64,000 nucleotides of DNA, taken from assembly GCA_035610835.1 (NCBI GenBank), contig CM069449.1:40345098-40409097 (forward strand), read 5' to 3'. Below the pieces are notes generated by a model. It did not search any database and was not told where the DNA came from. It saw nothing but the letters and a program-made list of their open reading frames with translations. Of the stretch, positions 10,267-20,342 are shown in pieces (position 1 is the first letter of the stretch; each line of letters opens with the position of its first letter). The translations under genes were made by a program, and so were the position numbers. Source of the DNA: Ophiura sarsii. Lineage: Eukaryota; Echinodermata; Ophiuroidea; Amphilepidida; Ophiuridae.

Positions 10267-11127
10267 CTATTTAAAAAATGGAAGCAAATAAGTTAACTGA
10301 TTAATGATTTAATAAGTTTAATTTGTGTTTGCAAGCTCATCCTACGTTTCATTTTAAACATGTGTAATTGCAGCAATATACTTACTTTAAAGTTAAGTAT
10401 CTTCATCTGTTGATTGAAAACCAGAATGATATGTTGTTCTATTTAGAGCATGAAATCTATTCAGAACAGCTAAGGATTTGTTGTTATGAATGAAATGATT
10501 ATAGGTCAATAAATGCGTATGTGTTGTTTCGAGAGAAAGAGAAATTAGACAAAGCAGCGCACGCGCGCTGATGTTGACGTGTGAACATATCAACATTTGC
10601 ACATTCATACACGACACGATACAAATCAAAATTCACAATTTAAGCATAATGTTGATCAATGTTACACGAACAAACATGTTAACAAGTTTGCTAACACCCG
10701 AAGTGAACAACGAGGTAAAACAAAGCGTGCGGTGCGTGCATTGAACGTGAACGACGCACACGTGAAGCGCATTAGACACTTTCAACGCACTCCGCGTATT
10801 TAAGTTTCTTGCTTTCTAGTTGGTTCGACACTACTAAGAGTGTATGAATATGTTTGTGGACGAGTTCTTTGACAAACACATAATAATTGCTCTGAATGCA
10901 AAGAAAAGCATATGATATCGTCAATTGATTCTAGGTATAGTAGCGATATGATTCATTTTGTGTATTAAGCTATGATATGTTTTTTGAAAGGATGCATTTA
11001 AAACATATCAATGTGTTCGTTCGAATAGAAAATCATGATTCTATTTCATATTTAACGGCCTAAATTGAAACAAAATATTTGTAGGTTTTTTTTATAGAAA
11101 GATGATGATAACAATCTATTTCCTCAC
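10267..11127 (-). other. Intron of discoidin receptor gene
   Basis: This intron separates the two cytoplasmic exons. The donor is GTGAGG at 11122-11127 and the acceptor AG lies just above 10266. It is AT-rich and no nested gene was seen. Confidence 0.7.
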
Positions 11128-11324
11128 CAAAACCAGTTTCCAATCCGTTCTTGTCCCCATGTTGTTTAGTATCAAGTTCCTGATAGGCGTCATTTCTGTC
11201 TATGTCCTTTAAATTAAGTTCGGTATAATTCTGGGATTGTTTCCCCTTTTCTAATGGGTCGCGTCCATTGTTCATTGTAGATGTTGCCACTGGTGGAATT
11301 GGGTCACGTGGCTGTTTTCCTGTC
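11128..11324 (-). CDS. Discoidin receptor, exon with ITAM-like pair
   Basis: This 197-nt exon enters in phase 2 (acceptor CCCCAACCGCAG) and leaves in phase 1 (donor GTGAGG). It encodes the membrane-proximal tail: a basic, Pro-containing start (RTGKQPRDPIPPV) and then SQNYTELNLKDIDRN followed by DAYQELD. YTEL and YQEL are separated by 10 residues, which fits the permissive ITAM pattern YxxL/I-x(6-12)-YxxL/I. The acidic residue usually found at -3 of the first tyrosine is absent. The exon joins the membrane exon at 12071-12155 and the tail exon at 9869-10266 in matching phase. Confidence 0.87.
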
Positions 11325-11517
11325 CTGCGGTTGGGGAGACAATATTTCAGTTAGGCTTATTTCATTATCATTAGGCCTATTATTGAGTCAAATATTATTC
11401 AAAAATTGTATTTAAACAATTAAATGTGTGTGACTAGTGAGATTCTCTAATTTGCAAGTATTTCGCAAGTATCTAAAGGCCTAAGCGTCTCTTATTAAAA
11501 TGAAGGATTAAATATGT

Positions 11518-11790
11518 ATGTTCTGATCACCTTTTTTCGGCTATGATGTTTTGTTCACATCAAGATATTTTGATATCAGAAGAATCTAATATTGTTTTCA
11601 TTATATCTGAAAAATCTTAGGGGCCAGAAATGTTCCATTTATAAATTTTAGGCTAAAATGTGGTGAATTACTGCCAAAGGTGGTTCACCAGCCAGTTTGT
11701 GAACTACTCAATGGGCAAATTTCTTGTGACCTTGTGCTTCTAAAATAAGAACCATTGGAGTTCTGCAGCTCAAACTTTGGAATGCGAAAT
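11518..11790. repeat. Dispersed repeat, left copy flanking the membrane exon
   Basis: It shares the words ATATTTTGATATCAGAAGAA, GAATTACTGCCAAAGGTGG, ACTACTCAATGGGCA, CTTCTAAAATAAGAACCA and CTCAAACTTTGGAAT in the same order and orientation with 12306-12560. The two copies lie in the introns on either side of the transmembrane exon. Confidence 0.75.
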
Positions 11791-12070
11791 TTCAAGGATG
11801 ACCTTTAAGTGAAATAGAAAACTTCAAGTTGAAAATCGTGCCAGCAATTAGAACATCTACCTTTAAAACAACTCCACAAACTCTAAGCGAATGTTATACA
11901 CCAAATTCATAAAGGGAATACAGTTGATAATTATTGCATTGTTCCGCAACTTTTATGTATATTCGTTAAGTTTCCTCAAGATGTATCTGAATTCTTCAAA
12001 CATAAAGCTGCAATTAGAACACGACATTATTTATTTCATAATGTGAAATTAATTATATTGTCCTATTTAC

Positions 12071-12155
12071 CTTGATTTGTGAGAAAGAAGACAGACCATC
12101 GCAATAATCAACAAAATTACGGCTAATGATCCCACAGTGATGCCAATAATTGTAG
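12071..12155 (-). CDS. Discoidin receptor, transmembrane exon
   Basis: This 85-nt exon (phase 1 in, phase 2 out) has acceptor TGTTGTTCTTTCAG and donor GTAAAT at 12065-12070. It encodes TIIGITV followed by GSLAVILLIIAMVCLL, a single hydrophobic helix of about 23 residues, then the positively charged SHKSR stop-transfer, so the C-terminus faces the cytosol. This gives a type I orientation: the F5/8C domain and mucin stalk are outside and the tyrosine tail inside. The exon is flanked by direct repeats (11518-11790 and 12306-12560). Confidence 0.9.
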
Positions 12156-12305
12156 CTGAAAGAACAACATATTGTAATACGTATTAATATTTGTGACATT
12201 ATTTATATCATGAGAGTTCATTATCTGTTTCGTACGTAAATGTGTAAATGATCTAGTACTAGAGTTACGAATTGCCATATTTCCTGAAGCTATAAATATT
12301 ATTTA

Positions 12306-12560
12306 AAGGTAGATGTTCCGATCGCTTGAGCTTTTTTTTCTTCATCAACATATTTTGATATCAGAAGAAACCCCATATTTTTCTCATTATTTCTGTACAC
12401 TTTTTGGCGCGAGATATGTTCGAAAATGCAGTGAATTACTGCCAAAGGTGGTTAACCACCTTGCTAGTTTGTGTACTACTCAATGGGCATGTTTCATGTC
12501 ACCATGAGCTTCTAAAATAAGAACCAATGGAGTTATTTATGCAACTCAAACTTTGGAATA
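12306..12560. repeat. Dispersed repeat, right copy flanking the membrane exon
   Basis: This is the second copy of the repeat described at 11518-11790, in the same orientation and clearly diverged, so the duplication is not recent. Confidence 0.75.
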
Positions 12561-12927
12561 CGACTATTTTAATGAATAATTTTAACGACGTGGATATTAC
12601 TACGCTCGTCGTCTGACCAACTCTGAGCAAGTATGTTCATCCACATGATCACATCACATTTTTCTATCAAATCGATTTTCTTTTAAATATCCTAAACAAA
12701 GAACATGGAGATTATCTTTAATTTCTATATCATCGTTACTACGCTATCAGCACTCAAATCTGCCCGCGTGACCTTTTTTTTCTCGAGGCGCATCGGTGTT
12801 ACGATATTAATACGCTGGTGTAGAGTAAGAAGTAACATTTTCTCTAGACTTATACGATGAAATCAGGGTATTATTTTTGCATCACCAATCGTACAATTAC
12901 TCATGACAATTAAATTGAGACCAACAT

Positions 12928-13052
12928 ATAATACTGGCGTACATATGTCACTATGTAATACCACCGACGAGCGATACTGGAACACATACATCGTTCCAGT
13001 ATTGGTTAATACTGGAACAGTAAAATCGTACCAGTATCGATCGAGCGATACT
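12928..13052. repeat. CCAGTATC palindrome element, copy 3
   Basis: It contains GCGATACTGGAACA, TTCCAGTATTGGTTAATACTGG and ACCAGTATCGATCGAGCGATACT, the same palindromic module as at 1451 but without the close lead-in; a diverged GCACTTTATTTAGGTCC lies further right at about 13125. Confidence 0.6.
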
Positions 13053-13854
13053 AGAAATAATGATGTTTCAAACGACACAGGTATTCACATGCTCACAATA
13101 AAGTGCTCAACAAAAGAAAGTCTTGCACTTTATTTAGGTCCATATCATTTTTTCGCGGCTTGCGTGCGTTGAAAATGTGACTTTTGAAAAGTGACTAATT
13201 TTCAGAAGTTACTCTAAAGGACCTAAACAAATGATTTTATTTTTGTGAGCACTTTAGTACTCCCCATGGTCTCTTTTTATTGACCTGAATAGCTAAGGGG
13301 ATAGCTAATAGGCCACTTCAATTTGACCCAAAATTATCAAGTGCGAGGGCGCCCTGCGGTAAATACAATTTTTTTTTATTACATTGCGTAGATCAAAATT
13401 AGAAGCGTTTATTCATGCCAAAATATAATCAAAACAAGACCTTCGATCGTTGATCAATTAACATACATTGAAGTATATGCCTCTCATTCAATATTTCTTT
13501 CAATTTAAGTAATTTACCAAGTCAAGTTTACCCTGAAATATGTGAAAACATGCAGCTACATCAGAGTAAAAATTGACAAGGAAGGGATGAAACGGTGTCA
13601 AATTCAAGTGAACAATGTCCGTAAATACCTTATTTTTGAACGTCGTAAAAAATCCGTTCACAGAATGATGAATTATGATAAGATGTTTCATATTTCCCCT
13701 TTGAGATTTTTTTTTGAGTGGTTAACACAAATGTTGCCGCATCATCTTGAGCTAGCTCTAATCCAAAATCAAAATTCTGAACCTTTGACAGTAGGCCTAC
13801 ACATGGACATGTCGCTCACTCGAATGGTCCGCCTGGGTGCGAATGTGCTGAAGT

Positions 13855-13985
13855 TATTCCTTCACCCACTCAAATACTAGTTTAAAAGACAAATGACACA
13901 CAATGAGGCCAATCAGGTGTTAATGCAGCAAAACATTGTCATGAAAAACCATCTTCAGAACTTCACATCATAGACCGTAATACGC
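13855..13985 (-). repeat. Dispersed repeat body, inverted relative to 5130-5240
   Basis: Read on the minus strand it gives TTTGCTGCATTAACACCTG, GGCCTCATTGTG and TTTGAGTGGGTGAAGG, the same order as 5130-5240. Confidence 0.55.
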
Positions 13986-14217
13986 CGCGTCTTAATACAT
14001 GTAATATTTATGAATACAAGTCACTGATGCCGAGCATAAGTCACTCCCGAACATCGATGTAGGCTTATCGCTTTGGGATTATAGAATGGTGGGATATGTT
14101 AACTTACGAAAGAAATCAACCAAACAATCATAAATAAATTAAATATAATTAAATATAATTTATAGCAAAAAAGCAACAACATTGATTTTGACGACTAAAA
14201 CAAATCATATGACTTGG

Positions 14218-14292
14218 TGGTCAGCAACAGGATCGAACCCCGTACCTCCAGTTCTACAGGCGAACGCTCTACCAACTGAGCTATCGAGGGAA
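14218..14292 (-). repeat. tRNA-derived SINE head, copy 3
   Basis: The minus strand reads TAGCTCAGTTGGTAGAGCG (an intact A box), the stem GTTC/GAAC around GCCTGTA, and the B box GGTTCGATCC. This is the best-preserved control region of the three copies, but the acceptor arm is still not paired, so it is called a SINE. Confidence 0.6.
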
Positions 14293-14608
14293 ACTATTAC
14301 AACCGATGTAAAGATTCAAACCGTTTATCAATTCTGTTTCTAGAACCACATAATGCAAAAAGGAAATCACAGTTTTTTGTTAGTCAGTTGAAAAAGATTT
14401 CCTCGAAAGTTGTTCCCGCAATCCGTACAAAAAAATAAAAAAAACAACGCGATTGCACATGAATGGACAGATGGACAAAATGCCAATGGTTCAAAATTTT
14501 GATCTCACTTCAAATGACTTTTAATGTACTTAAATGGTCACCTCGTAAAATCGATTTCAGAATAATAGCTGCTAAAAACCCTCATTTATCTCAATACAGA
14601 AAATTGTG

Positions 14609-15703
14609 TACACTGCAAATGTGGTTGGTCAAAAATTGACCAACATTTTGACCAACGTTTAGTCTTATATCAACAATCTAATTTGTTGGTCAAACTTTTG
14701 ACCAACTGCTTTTGATAAAAGTTTTAACCAACAAATGGTTAGAAATTAACCAACACTGTTGGGCTAAATGTTTCACCAATTGTTGGGCAAAGATAATGAT
14801 TAAACAGTTGGGTATAAATGACCAACTGTTGGTTTTCTGTAAAACATTTGTTGGTCAATGTAATGAAATTATTTAACCATATATTGGGCACTCTTTTACT
14901 TAATGCCAACAGTTGGTCAAAATATTTCGTCTGGTTAGGGTTAGGATTTCTCGGGGGAGCACTGACATTGGAAAAGGGTATAGGTAGGCCTATGTGCCGC
15001 CCTGGAGACCCCTTTTTCACCCTCTTCTGTTGGAAGTCACAATTATAATACATGGTATGATTCCATCAAGAACGAGTTCAAGTATTCCGTGAATAATTTA
15101 GGCTAATTGCATACCTACAAAAAACCCGGTAAATTTCCTACGGTATTGACAGTAAGCTTACTATAACATTGGTAAGCTTACCGTCATGACCGTAGAAAAT
15201 GAACATTTTTCAAGCCTGCAATTAGAAAATTATTCACAGAATTCTTGAACTCGTTCTTGATGAAATTATATCATGTATATAGCATAATAATTGTGACTTA
15301 CCTTTGAAAGTGTCTATTATATACGATGGAGGGCCCCAAGACCCCAGCAGACGCGATACCGACATGACTTCCACGTTTGCCGTTCTGATGATGAATGATG
15401 AATTCGCAAGCAAACGGTGGGAATGATGCCCAACTGTTGGGCTGCTCTAGTTTGCAGTGCGCATGATCATGTTGATCGGTCGTCTTTGCCCAACAAATTT
15501 GCCCAACAATTTTGATTTATTAAAAGTTCAACCGTTTTGACCAGAGTGTTGCGAGTTTTAGTCAAAATAAATGGGCAAAACAAAGGTTTACCCAACTGAT
15601 GTGATGATATCGGTTTTGTTGGGTAAATCTTGACCAACAAATTAGATAAATGCTTTGCCCAACCGAATGTGTCAAAGATAATGACCAACACATTTGCAGT
15701 GTA
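14609..15703. mobile_element. 1.1-kb inverted-repeat element rich in TTGGTCA/TGACCAA
   Basis: The perfect 15-bp terminal repeats TACACTGCAAATGTG (14609-14623) and CACATTTGCAGTGTA (15689-15703) include TA at both outer edges, compatible with a TA target duplication. Next to each end the sequence is packed with alternating TTGGTCAAA and TGACCAA words that can pair within and between arms. It sits in the intron between the membrane and stalk exons. No transposase was seen, so it is non-autonomous. A second palindrome is nested at 15048-15278. Confidence 0.7.
15048..15278. repeat. Nested palindrome inside the 1.1-kb element
   Basis: The arm beginning ATACATGGTATGATTCCATC then AAGAACGAGTTCAAG pairs with CTTGAACTCGTTCTTGATG ... 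TCATGTAT ending at 15278. A second inner pair, GTAAGCTTAC, is at about 15160-15185. It looks like one foldback element inserted in another. Confidence 0.65.
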
Positions 15704-16586
15704 ATTTCGCTGGTTAAGACAGCTGTTTGGCATATCAATGTATACACTTCTCGGACGCATCTCATTTTCGATATCGACGAATTTGTAAATGCTCTGCTTA
15801 AATATAGATATCATAGACTGGATTCAATAAGTTTTCAAGACAGGTCCTCTTATAAGGAGTATTTCAAGACCTTAATCTCAATGAAAGACTTTGATTTCAC
15901 CTCAAGATCACTCTTAAAACCGACGGTTCAATTTCCGCGGGAGTTTAACTCGGTATTAGTACCCAAAGTGCGGGGTTCAAAATTGCGCGGTTCGTTTTGG
16001 TGATTGACCTACGCTATTGTTCACTGCTAAGTGGGCCATCAGCTATGAAGGCCTAATCAACCCATCGCGCGTACAAATATACATGATATAGTTGATGGCC
16101 AATCGATATCATCAGATTAAAACTGAAATGGTAAATATCGAGTGGCCATCAACTATAACAGTGCCGTTACAGACCTGGTTTGCTGCGCATAGCAAATATG
16201 AATGGACGCTTCTTATCCATTTAGGTACATATGTCCCATGGGTGAAGCTCGATAGATGGGGTGACATGTGATGTCATGCTGGGCATTTGGTCGGCAGTTG
16301 TCATCGCGGATCCTGTTTTGTTTAGGACCCGTGCTTTTAAAACTCACGCCAAAGTATTAAAAGGCAATAAGGCATAGTGAATAATATTGTAGTCATAATT
16401 ATGCTGTTCCCCCAATCATGTATCGACAGTCCAGTCCCTTCGACCATTGCTTTTGTTGATAAACATTGATATATAAATATGATAAACATATAAGGCACTA
16501 ACATTTTTACTTTTAAGTCCATCGTTTTGATATCGACGCCCGCCTTACTTAATTTGTTTTCAACATTATACATTACACGTACTTAC
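15704..16586. other. Intron sequence
   Basis: No exon was recognised. TGGCCATCAACTATA-type words occur in both orientations at about 16027-16050, 16085-16105 and 16141-16160, so a small inverted repeat is present. Confidence 0.4.
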
Positions 16587-16769
16587 CAGTGGAAGGAGGA
16601 CCTGCAGCCAAGCTGGTCGAGTGTGGAAGCTCCGAAGTTGAAAGAGTTACAGTAGTTAATGATGTTGACTTTGATTGATAGGAAGTCGGCGAGTAAGTAG
16701 TTATAGGCGGAACGAAGTCAGTTGTTGTAATTTGCGTTGTTGGAGGTGGCGTTGTTATTGGAGGAATAG
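16587..16769 (-). CDS. Discoidin receptor, Thr/Ser/Pro stalk exon
   Basis: This 183-nt symmetrical exon (phase 1 in and out) has acceptor TTTGTACAACAG and donor GTAAGT at 16581-16586. It encodes 61 residues dominated by Thr, Ser and Pro, for example IPPITTPPPTTQITTTDF and STSLTTVTLSTSELPHSTS. This is a mucin-like, probably O-glycosylated stalk that lifts the discoidin domain off the membrane. Because it is symmetrical it can be skipped or duplicated without a frameshift. It joins the discoidin exon at 17347-17485 upstream and the membrane exon at 12071-12155. Confidence 0.87.
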
Positions 16770-17035
16770 CTGTTGTACAAAACACGGGCGAAAAATAAGG
16801 GTTTCAAAATTGTCAAGATTGTGAATATGAATTGATGAATTCATATGACTATAGGCGCAAGAGCAATTAATAAAGTTTGAATTTTATATTACCAAAGAAG
16901 AACAAATTAATCATAGTTGATTATCAATATGGATGACCATAAAATAGTAATGTGGTGAATCAAAGAATCTAGATTATTATAGGCCTACTAGTACGGCTGA
17001 TGTCCACATTCTTGTTGAGTGCAAGTAGTGGAGGA

Positions 17036-17057
17036 GGGGGTGGGTGGGTGGGTGGGG
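17036..17057 (+). other. G-quadruplex motif with single-base loops
   Basis: A run of G5 is followed by T-separated G3 tracts and a final G4 (five G tracts with loops of one T). This satisfies the most stable parallel quadruplex pattern. It lies in the receptor intron with the G-rich strand opposite to the transcript. Confidence 0.75.
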
Positions 17058-17346
17058 CCATCGGGAGAAATGACATACACTATCTGTATTTGTATGTGTT
17101 TTATGTTATCTTAAGGTTTGATACCCGCTTCATTCAATTATCTTTCCATGGTTGCTACAAAATTTGCATCGAATGACCACTTTGTTTGTATATTCCACAC
17201 ATTGTCTTACCACTATCGGACAATTCGAAACCCACTTAGCTTTGTACATCATTGAGTAGGCACTTACTTTTCGATCATAATTTTTATTTGGGAATACACA
17301 CACCTGAATTTAAAACGTACTCACTATTTGGGTTCACAAAACATAC

Positions 17347-17485
17347 CTTTACAGCCGAGGATTTCTAATCGCAAGCTAATGTGAGAACGCCATTCTTGAG
17401 GAAGAACTCTAATATGGCTGGCTACGACTCCAGTCGTGAACAGGCTTGTAACGTGAGTGTTTCTGTCTGAATTTCCGTCAAAGAT
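17347..17485 (-). CDS. Discoidin receptor, F5/8 type C domain C-terminal exon
   Basis: This 139-nt exon (phase 0 in, phase 1 out) has acceptor ATATCAAAAG and donor GTATGT at 17341-17346. It encodes IFDGNSDRNTHVTSLF, then TTGVVASHIRVLPQEWRSHI and SLRLEILGCK. This is the second half of an F5/8 type C (discoidin) domain: the F-x-G-N-x-D-x-N-T-x-V turn, the A-R/S-x-I-R-(V/I)-x-P-x-x-W strand and the closing E-(I/L)-x-G-C cysteine. The cysteine should pair with the one at the start of the exon at 20011-20342. Discoidin domains bind phospholipids, glycans or collagen-like ligands; the ligand here is unknown. Confidence 0.93.
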
Positions 17486-17589
17486 CTTTTGATATTATAA
17501 GTTATATAATGATAACATAATATACATATTAATAATAGATGGTTATAAGGCGCAAAAATCTTTCAAGGAACTCAGAGCGCGTAAAACAT

Positions 17590-17990
17590 ACAACAATTAA
17601 TTTCGTGAATCAGGAAACGCCTGGCGGAAGAATTTAGTTTTTAGCTGGCTTTTGAACTGAGAGAGTTTTGGGATATTGCGAAGACTGTCTGGAAGTGAAA
17701 TACAGAAAGCCGACGCAGCAAAACGAAATGAGCGTTCACCGGCTGACTTGAGATTGACGCGCGGAGTAATGAGCATTTTCCCCGTAGAAGGACGTAGCGA
17801 ACGCGAAGGTTTGTAAGTGCAAGATATGGTGGTAGAGTACCATCAAAGTGACGGTAAGCCAAACAGCCAGCTTAAATTGGATGAGAAATTCTTTGAAGAG
17901 TTGATCGGTGGACATACAAGTTAGTGTTGAGTTGCAGAAATCAAGCCGCGGGTAAGGTCCAATATTAAAGCACATTGGATAGGTCACACT
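17590..17990. repeat. Possible retroelement-like relic
   Basis: This block is more GC-rich than the surrounding intron and has broken reading frames on both strands. Its style resembles decayed 3' parts of non-LTR retroelements. I could not identify a domain, so the assignment is weak. Confidence 0.25.
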
Positions 17991-18908
17991 TTTAAAAGTA
18001 TTTGTTTTATTAGAGCGGGCAGATATCTTCAGTGTACGTTTTCTAGTTTCAAATTCTAGTGTGCGTTTTCTATTTTCAAATATTTAGAGGTAGTTACCAC
18101 ATGAATTACCTCTTACCTGGCATACAGACTGTAACAAAACAATTGAACAATTACATTTATGTCTCCAAAAAAAGGTAAACTTTCCAGTGACATTATTTCC
18201 TAGTGGAAAACAAATCATACTTTTGGTTACCAAACACATTTTGTTTTTATTCACACGTTATCTTTAAACGACAAGGTCATATGTAAACATGAATTGGCAA
18301 TTTTCGCCGATTTTTAGCATTAACAAGTGTGTTTGTACTAATTGAAATGGTTGGCTTTGTAGAGCGCTTATGAGAAATGACAACATTGTCTTACTTTTTT
18401 CCATTAAAATACTAGATAAGCCTGTCTTATGTGATTTTCCACAATTTTCATCTACAAATTCATAGTAAATTGGTCTTAGTTGTGGTTTAACACTTTTGTG
18501 AAGATGCAGTGAAAACCGAATGTCCATTTAATGTGATGGAAACGGATGAGAATTCTGAAGGCTGCACATAAATAAAATCTAGTAAGTGACGTACCTATGT
18601 ATTAGCATTCTATAGGTATCCTGTAGCAGGATTTGTAACAATGAATTTGGCAGATTAGCAGTATTACAATATAGGTATAGCACTTGCTGACAATATTATT
18701 TATACATGAAAATACCGTATTACATTTAAGATGTCCATTGTTTTTCATTTCCAGTTTTAAAACTCTGCTCTTATTTCTAATCCGGCAAAATTGAGACCCC
18801 CCAAAAAATAAAACCACACACATTTATTTATTTTGTGGGTAATTTTCCGTTTTCATTTTCTAAAATTTCTCTCTGACTTTAACCGCATCAGCACAACACT
18901 GAAACACA

Positions 18909-19159
18909 TCGAGGGCTCAAAAACACAAGGCCTTATCTCTATTTTGACCATTTTGAGAAACAGACTATTGAAGATTTTAAAACACATTGGGGAGATGGAG
19001 ATAAGGCCTTGTGATACTGGCTATAACTTTGAAAGGCCGGGTTTTGTTATGGAGATAGGCTGTGTGTTACTGGAAAGAGAATTTCTTTCTGAAAATGATG
19101 ATACCAAAATGTCATTTTTGAAAAAATGGAGATGAGGCCTTGTGTTTCTGAGCCCTCGA
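18909..19159. repeat. Foldback element with TCGAGGGCTC ends
   Basis: The left arm TCGAGGGCTCAAAAACACAA followed by GGCCTTATCTC is complementary to the right arm GAGATGAGGCCTTGTG then TTTCTGAGCCCTCGA. A third copy of GAGATAAGGCCTTGTG lies inside at about 18998-19013. The element lies in the intron between the two discoidin exons. Confidence 0.65.
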
Positions 19160-19842
19160 CATATCAATTTCATAGCTATGAATCAGCGCTTTGCCATAAG
19201 GCTAACATCCGTATTAGCGCTGTTATGAGACTGTTGTTATGAGGGACGGGGTAGAACTCATTCAATGACCCTCGTATTATCTGATTATGTTTAAACACCA
19301 AATCTTTTTTGAAATGTAACATTATTCATCCAAAATCTTATGTTTCAGAAATGCCATTAATTTTTTCACTTTTAAGTAAAAATCGGCCTCTAATTGACTT
19401 ACAAACACACTAATAAAATTTAAATTGTATGTCAAAAAACGTTTTTGAAATGGTAAACTGCTTTTGTTACAGTCTGTATAAATTCATCGTTTACCTCAGA
19501 ATAGTTCACATTATAGTTTGTTTTCATAGGCCCATTTAGTTGATTCAGGTCTTTTTCTCCCATCTACATAAAGATTTCTATTTTTATATAAGCTTTTTTT
19601 GAACTTGCTTTTCTACCAGCGTACGCCGAATCAATCGAGTCTTAATTGTAACATTATCAATAATATGGATATCAGAAGAATATTGAATGGACATGACTGC
19701 ATTCAGAGTATAAGTCCGAGGTGATCTCGAAAACCATGTTATGTTATAACATGATTTCGAGATAAGACTGAGCCATTACTTTGAACCTTGACTCGAAAAA
19801 CAGTCATTATTTGGTTTATAAACCAGATTACGGTATAAACGA

Positions 19843-19900
19843 CAGTGTACTTTAGGTTGGGCTGTACTAGTATTTGACGCGTGACGATACTGGAACACAG
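19843..19900. repeat. CCAGTATC palindrome element, truncated copy 4
   Basis: The lead-in AGTGTACTTTAGG is followed by GTACTAGTATTTGACG and GACGATACTGGAACA. Only one degenerate palindrome remains. Confidence 0.5.
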
Positions 19901-20010
19901 TCCCAAAGCGCTCTTTTATTATACATGTCCTCATTTTTGTTGGTGATCAGGATGTATTCATGGACAAGGAATAACTAGGCCTACGTGATATATATATATT
20001 TAAATCTTAC

Positions 20011-20342
20011 CATATCAGTCATATTATCATCTTTCACGTACTGCCAAGAAAATCCATCAGTGCTATGTTGTACCTTGTATTTGGTCACCCATTCATCTAA
20101 GTCTTCTCTGCCTTGCATCACTATCCCAGAAACAGAGTGTAATGTTCCAAGATCCACCTGTATCCATTGGTTCATATCAGTGGTAGCAGCACTCCAACCT
20201 CCCCTTCTGTCACCATCTCTGATTAGATCTAATCTGGCATTAGACGCGCTATGATCATGATTGTCATCCAACTCACTTGAAGCTGATATCTGATTGTCTT
20301 GTATGGTTCCATCTTTCATGCCAAGTAAGTTTACGCACACAC
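20011..20342 (-). CDS. Discoidin receptor, F5/8 type C domain N-terminal exon
   Basis: This 332-nt exon enters in phase 1 (acceptor TTGTTATTAG) and leaves in phase 0 (donor GTAAGA at 20005-20010). It encodes VCVNLLGMKDGTIQDNQISA, then SSELDDNHDHSASNARLD, the GGWSAATTDMNQWIQVDLG core, and later YKVQHSTDGFSWQYVKD. This is the canonical first two thirds of an F5/8 type C domain: opening Cys, L-G-M-x-(D/S)-G-x-I-x-D-x-Q-I-x-A-S-S, W-x-A, Q-W-(I/L)-Q-V-D-L-G, and S-x-D-G-x-x-W. With the exon at 17347-17485 the domain is complete (about 157 residues, one copy). The entry phase shows that at least one more 5' exon with the signal peptide exists. I did not find it between 20343 and 23139. Confidence 0.93.

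Larger units (their letters stand above)
12560..14217. other. Intron sequence with dispersed repeats
   Basis: This part of the intron between the membrane and stalk exons holds a CCAGTATC palindrome copy (12928-13052) and the inverted repeat body at 13855-13985. No exon was recognised. Confidence 0.5.

Noticed and set aside
15304..15400. Possible minus-strand exon with a good donor (GTAAGT after TTTCAAAG) reading TANVEVMSVSRLLGSWG
   Set aside because: It lies inside the inverted-repeat element and would be phase 2 in, phase 1 out, which does not fit between the phase 1/phase 1 junction of the receptor exons around it.
16337..16573. Minus-strand open frame with hydrophobic segments directly after the stalk exon
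   Set aside because: The stalk exon has a consensus GTAAGT donor at 16581-16586 and the membrane exon at 12071 fits in phase, so this frame is intron sequence.
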